A stretch of DNA of 17,323 bases from Clostridia bacterium BRH_c25 (GTDB lineage: Bacteria; Bacillota_A; Clostridia; Lutisporales; Lutisporaceae). Of the stretch, positions 14,950 to 17,323 are shown in pieces (the first letter of the stretch is position 1; the number at the start of each line of letters is the position of its first letter). The stretch is taken from positions 1 to 17,323 of the forward strand of contig LOES01000107.1 in the NCBI GenBank assembly GCA_001515955.1, in the 5' to 3' direction. The position numbers were made by a program, and so were the translations under genes. The notes under the pieces are model-generated. The model had not been told where the DNA came from, searched no databases, and worked only from the letters and a program-made list of their open reading frames with translations.

Positions 14950-15948
14950 ATGTTTGATATTAAGATACTGCTTGAAAAAGCGGCAGAGATAACTGAAAAG
15001 AGAATAGCTGTTATAATGAAGAATGAAAGTATGGTTTGTCCCGAAGGCTTCAATCTTGGTATAACCTATGAAGAGGCATGTAAAAAAGCGGGGAAAAACT
15101 ATAAGGGCTGGAATATATATATGTCTGAAACTTATGGAACCAGGTGCTTTGTCTGTATCGGCTCGGACAAGTACTATGAATCTGAAGCCACTGATTTGGT
15201 AATGCTGCTCTTGAACTCAGCACTTGAAAGGGATGCTTCGGCTGAGGCATATCTAAGGAAAGCGGTGGAAGGCAAGTATGATGCAGCCGAGCTTTCCAAG
15301 CTGGAGGAAGAGCTGAAGGCCTGCCTGCCGGGGTATTTGCTGCTTGTTGACAATTTGGGCGGTTCCGGCAATGAAGTCCTTGAGATCCTGGTAAATACGA
15401 TAGATGTAAAAATAAGTATTACACATGAAAACAGGATTATTGCTCTGGCGGTTGAAGAAAATATCACGGAAGCATGCAGCAGCTTCATCAAAAATGTATT
15501 AAGCGAGCTGTTGATTGAATGCGAGGCAGTGATAGGGGGAAAGGCGGAACTTGCGAAAGAGCTGCATGATCTGTACAAAAACTGTATAGAGGCGTTATGC
15601 CTCAAGCATATATACCATTTGGGGGACAGCGTCCTGAGCTATGACGGCATGTATGGGTATAGGACAGCATACAACCTGGATACTAAGCTCAAGGAATCCA
15701 TAAAAGAGAGGGTATTCACAGCTGAATTCATGGAAATGGCAAACGGGGAGCTGGGAATTACCATTGAGGAGTTTTTCAAAAATAACCTTAACCTGACAGA
15801 TACAGCTGCAAAGCTTTATATACACAGGAATACACTGCTTTACAGACTTGACAAAATACACAAGTGTACCGGCTTTGACCTTAAGAGATTTGAGGATAGT
15901 TGGCTTTTCAAGCTGGCATGGATGATATACAAGGAAGATGCGTCTTAA
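14950..15948 (+). CDS. CdaR/PucR-family transcriptional regulator
   Basis: This 332-residue protein ends in the PucR-type helix-turn-helix (about 275-328), with NLTDTAAKLYIHRNTLLYRL at 281-300; in the family the invariant HRNTL..RL contacts DNA. The middle (about 125-215) looks like the degenerate GGDEF-like domain common in CdaR-type proteins, and the N-terminal 90 residues are an unassigned sensor-like region. Members regulate sugar-acid or purine use or transporters. ATG 14950 is preceded by CGAGGT (14938-14943). The frame is open further upstream to 14767 but that part lies inside the ATPase gene and is out of character. Pairing with the ATPase suggests it controls shared sugar-transport energy supply; the effector is unknown. 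Confidence 0.85.
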   Translation: MFDIKILLEKAAEITEKRIAVIMKNESMVCPEGFNLGITYEEACKKAGKNYKGWNIYMSETYGTRCFVCIGSDKYYESEATDLVMLLLNSALERDASAEAYLRKAVEGKYDAAELSKLEEELKACLPGYLLLVDNLGGSGNEVLEILVNTIDVKISITHENRIIALAVEENITEACSSFIKNVLSELLIECEAVIGGKAELAKELHDLYKNCIEALCLKHIYHLGDSVLSYDGMYGYRTAYNLDTKLKESIKERVFTAEFMEMANGELGITIEEFFKNNLNLTDTAAKLYIHRNTLLYRLDKIHKCTGFDLKRFEDSWLFKLAWMIYKEDAS

Positions 15949-15957
15949 GGACGCATC
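15937..15957 (+). repeat. Hairpin across the CdaR-like stop codon, start of heptamer element 2
   Basis: GATGCGTC (15937-15944) pairs perfectly with GACGCATC (15950-15957) around TTAAG, and the loop contains the TAA stop. No T-run follows. It occupies the same place relative to element 2 as the hairpin at 7413-7428 does to element 1. Confidence 0.6.
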
Positions 15958-16076
15958 AGTCACTAGACGCTAGTCTCTGGTCGCTAGATTTTAGCAGGGC
16001 TTCGAAGGCTGGGCTAAACCTATACCCATAATGAATACCAAGGGATCTAGAGACTAGTGACTCGTGACTAGCGACT
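15958..16076. repeat. Heptamer element 2: inverted arrays of a different 7-base unit
   Basis: The left arm (15958-15989) reads AGTCACT, AGACGCT, AGTCTCT, GGTCGCT, AGAT. The right arm (16045-16076) reads ATCT, AGAGACT, AGTGACT, CGTGACT, AGCGACT. The arms match at 25 of 32 positions when one is reversed. The core (15990-16044) contains TTTAGC...GCTAAA around CTTCGAAG (16000-16007). From that octamer, 15 of 19 bases agree with element 1's core. No ORF is present. Like element 1 it ends in CTAAAAA and runs into a terminator. Confidence 0.7.
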
Positions 16077-16077
16077 A

Positions 16078-16107
16078 AAAACTATGTCCAATGTAAGACA
16101 TAGTTTT
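16078..16107 (+). terminator. Terminator of the sugar ATPase-regulator unit
   Basis: AAAACTATGTC (16078-16088) pairs perfectly with GACATAGTTTT (16097-16107) around an 8-base loop. The A/T tracts are in the stem, so it may act in both directions. Confidence 0.85.
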
Positions 16108-16164
16108 ATAACGAGCAGGGGCATCTATTCCACCTTAATTTGTCATGCCCCGTAAGCGAGTTTC
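16108..16164. other. Gap between two terminators, no gene seen
   Basis: This 57-base stretch lies between two hairpin terminators. It contains GGGGCAT (16118-16124) and ATGCCCC (16145-16151), a 7-bp stem with a 20-base loop. I see no promoter or ORF with a ribosome site. It is part of the gene-free region 15949-16377, the rest of which is heptamer element 2, terminators and the uvrB promoters. Confidence 0.4.
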
Positions 16165-16212
16165 AAAAAAGGCTTCCTTGGTTGTTAAAATACTTTAATG
16201 GAAGCCTTTTTT
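16165..16212. terminator. Second terminator-like hairpin upstream of uvrB
   Basis: AAAAAAGGCTTCC (16165-16177) is the exact reverse complement of GGAAGCCTTTTTT (16200-16212), with a 22-base loop. The T-run makes it a + strand terminator, and the A-run makes it usable on the - strand. It would insulate uvrB from upstream transcription. Confidence 0.75.
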
Positions 16213-16223
16213 ATATTTTTCTG

Positions 16224-16252
16224 TTGACATGGAAAGCTATAAATTATAAAAT
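16224..16252 (+). promoter_or_regulatory. uvrB promoter P1 (SOS-controlled)
   Basis: TTGACA (16224-16229) and TAAAAT (16247-16252) are spaced by 17 bases, a strong sigma-A match (6/6 and 5/6). The LexA box begins six bases after the -10, over the expected start point. Confidence 0.8.
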
Positions 16253-16257
16253 ATATA

Positions 16258-16271
16258 CGAACAAGTGTTCT
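16258..16271. promoter_or_regulatory. LexA (DinR) SOS box upstream of uvrB
   Basis: CGAACAAGTGTTCT fits the Gram-positive LexA consensus CGAACRNRYGTTYC at every position but the last. It overlaps the transcription start of P1, where a bound LexA would block initiation until DNA damage. uvrB is a classic SOS gene, which supports the call. Confidence 0.85.
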
Positions 16272-16335
16272 AGTGGTTTTGCCAATATTTGCTGAAGTGA
16301 GTAAATATTGCATTTATGTAAACCAAATACCATTG

Positions 16336-16344
16336 TGGTATAAT
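16336..16344 (+). promoter_or_regulatory. uvrB promoter P2, extended -10
   Basis: TGGTATAAT is a perfect extended -10 (TGnTATAAT) 33 bases before the uvrB start, with no good -35. It lies downstream of the LexA box and overlaps a small palindrome TACCA-TTG-TGGTA (16328-16340). It could give basal, damage-independent expression. Confidence 0.45.
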
Positions 16345-16377
16345 TTAATGGTTACTTTAAATTTGAGAAGGTGGAAT

Positions 16378-17323
16378 ATGGACAGATTCAAGCTTGTATC
16401 GGACTACAAGCCTACAGGAGACCAGCCGGAAGCAATTGAAAAGCTGGCGAAAGGAATACTGGCAGGGGACAGGTATCAGACACTGCTTGGAGTTACGGGC
16501 TCTGGAAAGACCTTTACCGTGGCCAATGTCATAGAGAAGGTTCAGCGGCCTACTCTTGTGCTGGCGCACAACAAAACTCTGGCCGGACAGCTGTGCAGCG
16601 AGTTCAAGGAATTTTTCCCGGATAATTGTGTAGAATACTTCGTCAGTTATTATGACTATTATCAACCGGAGGCATATGTTGCACGGTCTGACACCTATAT
16701 AGAAAAAGAAGCCGATATCAATGATGAGATTGATAAGCTCCGGCATTCGGCAACAGCTGCGCTTTTTGAGAGACGGGATGTTATTATCGTAGCCAGCGTC
16801 TCCTGTATATACGGCCTTGGAGATCCTGAGGATTACAGATCTCTTGTGCTTTCCTTGAGGAAGGGTATGGTTAAGGACAGGGACGAGGTTTTAAGAAAGC
16901 TTATCGACATCCAATATGACAGGAATGATATAAACTTTGTCCGGGGAACCTTCAGGGTAAGAGGGGATATTGTGGATATTTTCCCTGCTTCCTCATCAGA
17001 TAAGGCAATAAGAGTGGAATATTTCGGTGACGAAATAGAAAGAATCCTTGAGATAGACTCTCTCACCGGAAATATTGTGGGAGAGCGGCAGCATGTTTAC
17101 ATATACCCTGCTTCTCACTTTGCTACTACCAAAGCGAAGCTGGAGACTGCAATAAAGACCATTGAAGCAGAGCTGGAGCAGCGGATAAAGGAACTGAAAG
17201 AGCAGGATAAGCTGTTGGAAGCCCAGAGACTTCTGCAAAGAACCAATTATGATATTGAAATGATGAAGGAAGTGGGCTACTGCTCCGGGATAGAAAACTA
17301 TTCAAGGCATATCAGCGGCAGGG
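16378..17323 (+). CDS. uvrB: Excinuclease ABC subunit UvrB, N-terminal 315 residues
   Basis: UvrB is the helicase-like subunit that, loaded by UvrA, verifies DNA damage and recruits UvrC for dual incision in nucleotide excision repair. The start [20 protein letters not shown] is nearly invariant in the family. Walker A is GVTGSGKT (38-45). [12 protein letters not shown] follows, and the beta-hairpin with its stacking tyrosines is [13 protein letters not shown] (88-100). The partner-binding domain 2 occupies the rest. AAGGTGG lies before ATG 16378. The window ends in the coding sequence; family members are about 660 residues, so roughly half is seen, without helicase motifs IV-VI. uvrA often follows but is outside the window. 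Confidence 0.97.
   Translation, partial: MDRFKLVSDYKPTGDQPEAIEKLAKGILAGDRYQTLLGVTGSGKTFTVANVIEKVQRPTLVLAHNKTLAGQLCSEFKEFFPDNCVEYFVSYYDYYQPEAYVARSDTYIEKEADINDEIDKLRHSATAALFERRDVIIVASVSCIYGLGDPEDYRSLVLSLRKGMVKDRDEVLRKLIDIQYDRNDINFVRGTFRVRGDIVDIFPASSSDKAIRVEYFGDEIERILEIDSLTGNIVGERQHVYIYPASHFATTKAKLETAIKTIEAELEQRIKELKEQDKLLEAQRLLQRTNYDIEMMKEVGYCSGIENYSRHISGR

Noticed and set aside
3263..16187. 13-base match AACAACCAAGGAA near 3263 and inverted near 16175
   Set aside because: A match this long between two places in 17 kb of A/T-rich DNA is expected by chance; flanks do not agree.

Overview
The window looks like chromosomal DNA of a low-GC Gram-positive anaerobe of the class Clostridia. The evidence is strong AGGAGG-like ribosome sites, frequent TTG/GTG starts, a Firmicutes-type LexA box, a Fur-type 7-1-7 operator, and the gene set ftsEX, S41 protease, MinJ-like PDZ protein and uvrB, which resembles in order the ftsEX-ctpB-minJ-uvrBA neighbourhood I recall from Bacillus subtilis. 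I did not identify a species. Every full-length gene is on the + strand except one 54-codon ORF on the - strand.

Layout. (1) 1-3169: the tail of an RND membrane-fusion protein and a complete HAE1-type RND pump, closed by a terminator. (2) 3170-7588: a cell-wall/division block. It holds a single-pass membrane protein with a glucosaminidase-like outer domain, ftsE, ftsX, and a secreted coiled-coil M23 peptidase that is probably the enzyme FtsEX controls. (3) 7589-10752: a zinc-uptake operon (lipoprotein, ATPase, permease) ending in its own Fur/Zur-type regulator, with a perfect 7-1-7 palindrome just downstream of the promoter. (4) 10753-13379: an S41 C-terminal processing protease and a polytopic PDZ protein (MinJ-like), closed by a perfect 33-bp-arm palindrome. 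(5) 13371-15948: a small - strand gene, then a MsmK/UgpC-type sugar-ABC ATPase and a CdaR/PucR-type regulator. (6) 15949-17323: a gene-free stretch with a repeat element, terminators and the SOS-regulated promoter region of uvrB, whose first 315 codons are present.

The least expected material is between genes. Two elements (7413-7561 and 15937-16076) share one architecture: a short hairpin at the stop codon, an inverted array of 7-base units, a core containing CTTCGAAG, the matching heptamer array, then CTAAAAA running directly into a terminator. The heptamer sequence differs between them (TCTCGNN versus GACTNNN). A third repeat (TTGTAGGGAACG plus hairpin) is inside the first element and again upstream of the sugar ATPase. 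The 69-bp palindrome at 13305-13373 begins and ends with the stop codons of two converging genes. No phage, insertion-sequence transposase, CRISPR, tRNA or rRNA was seen.
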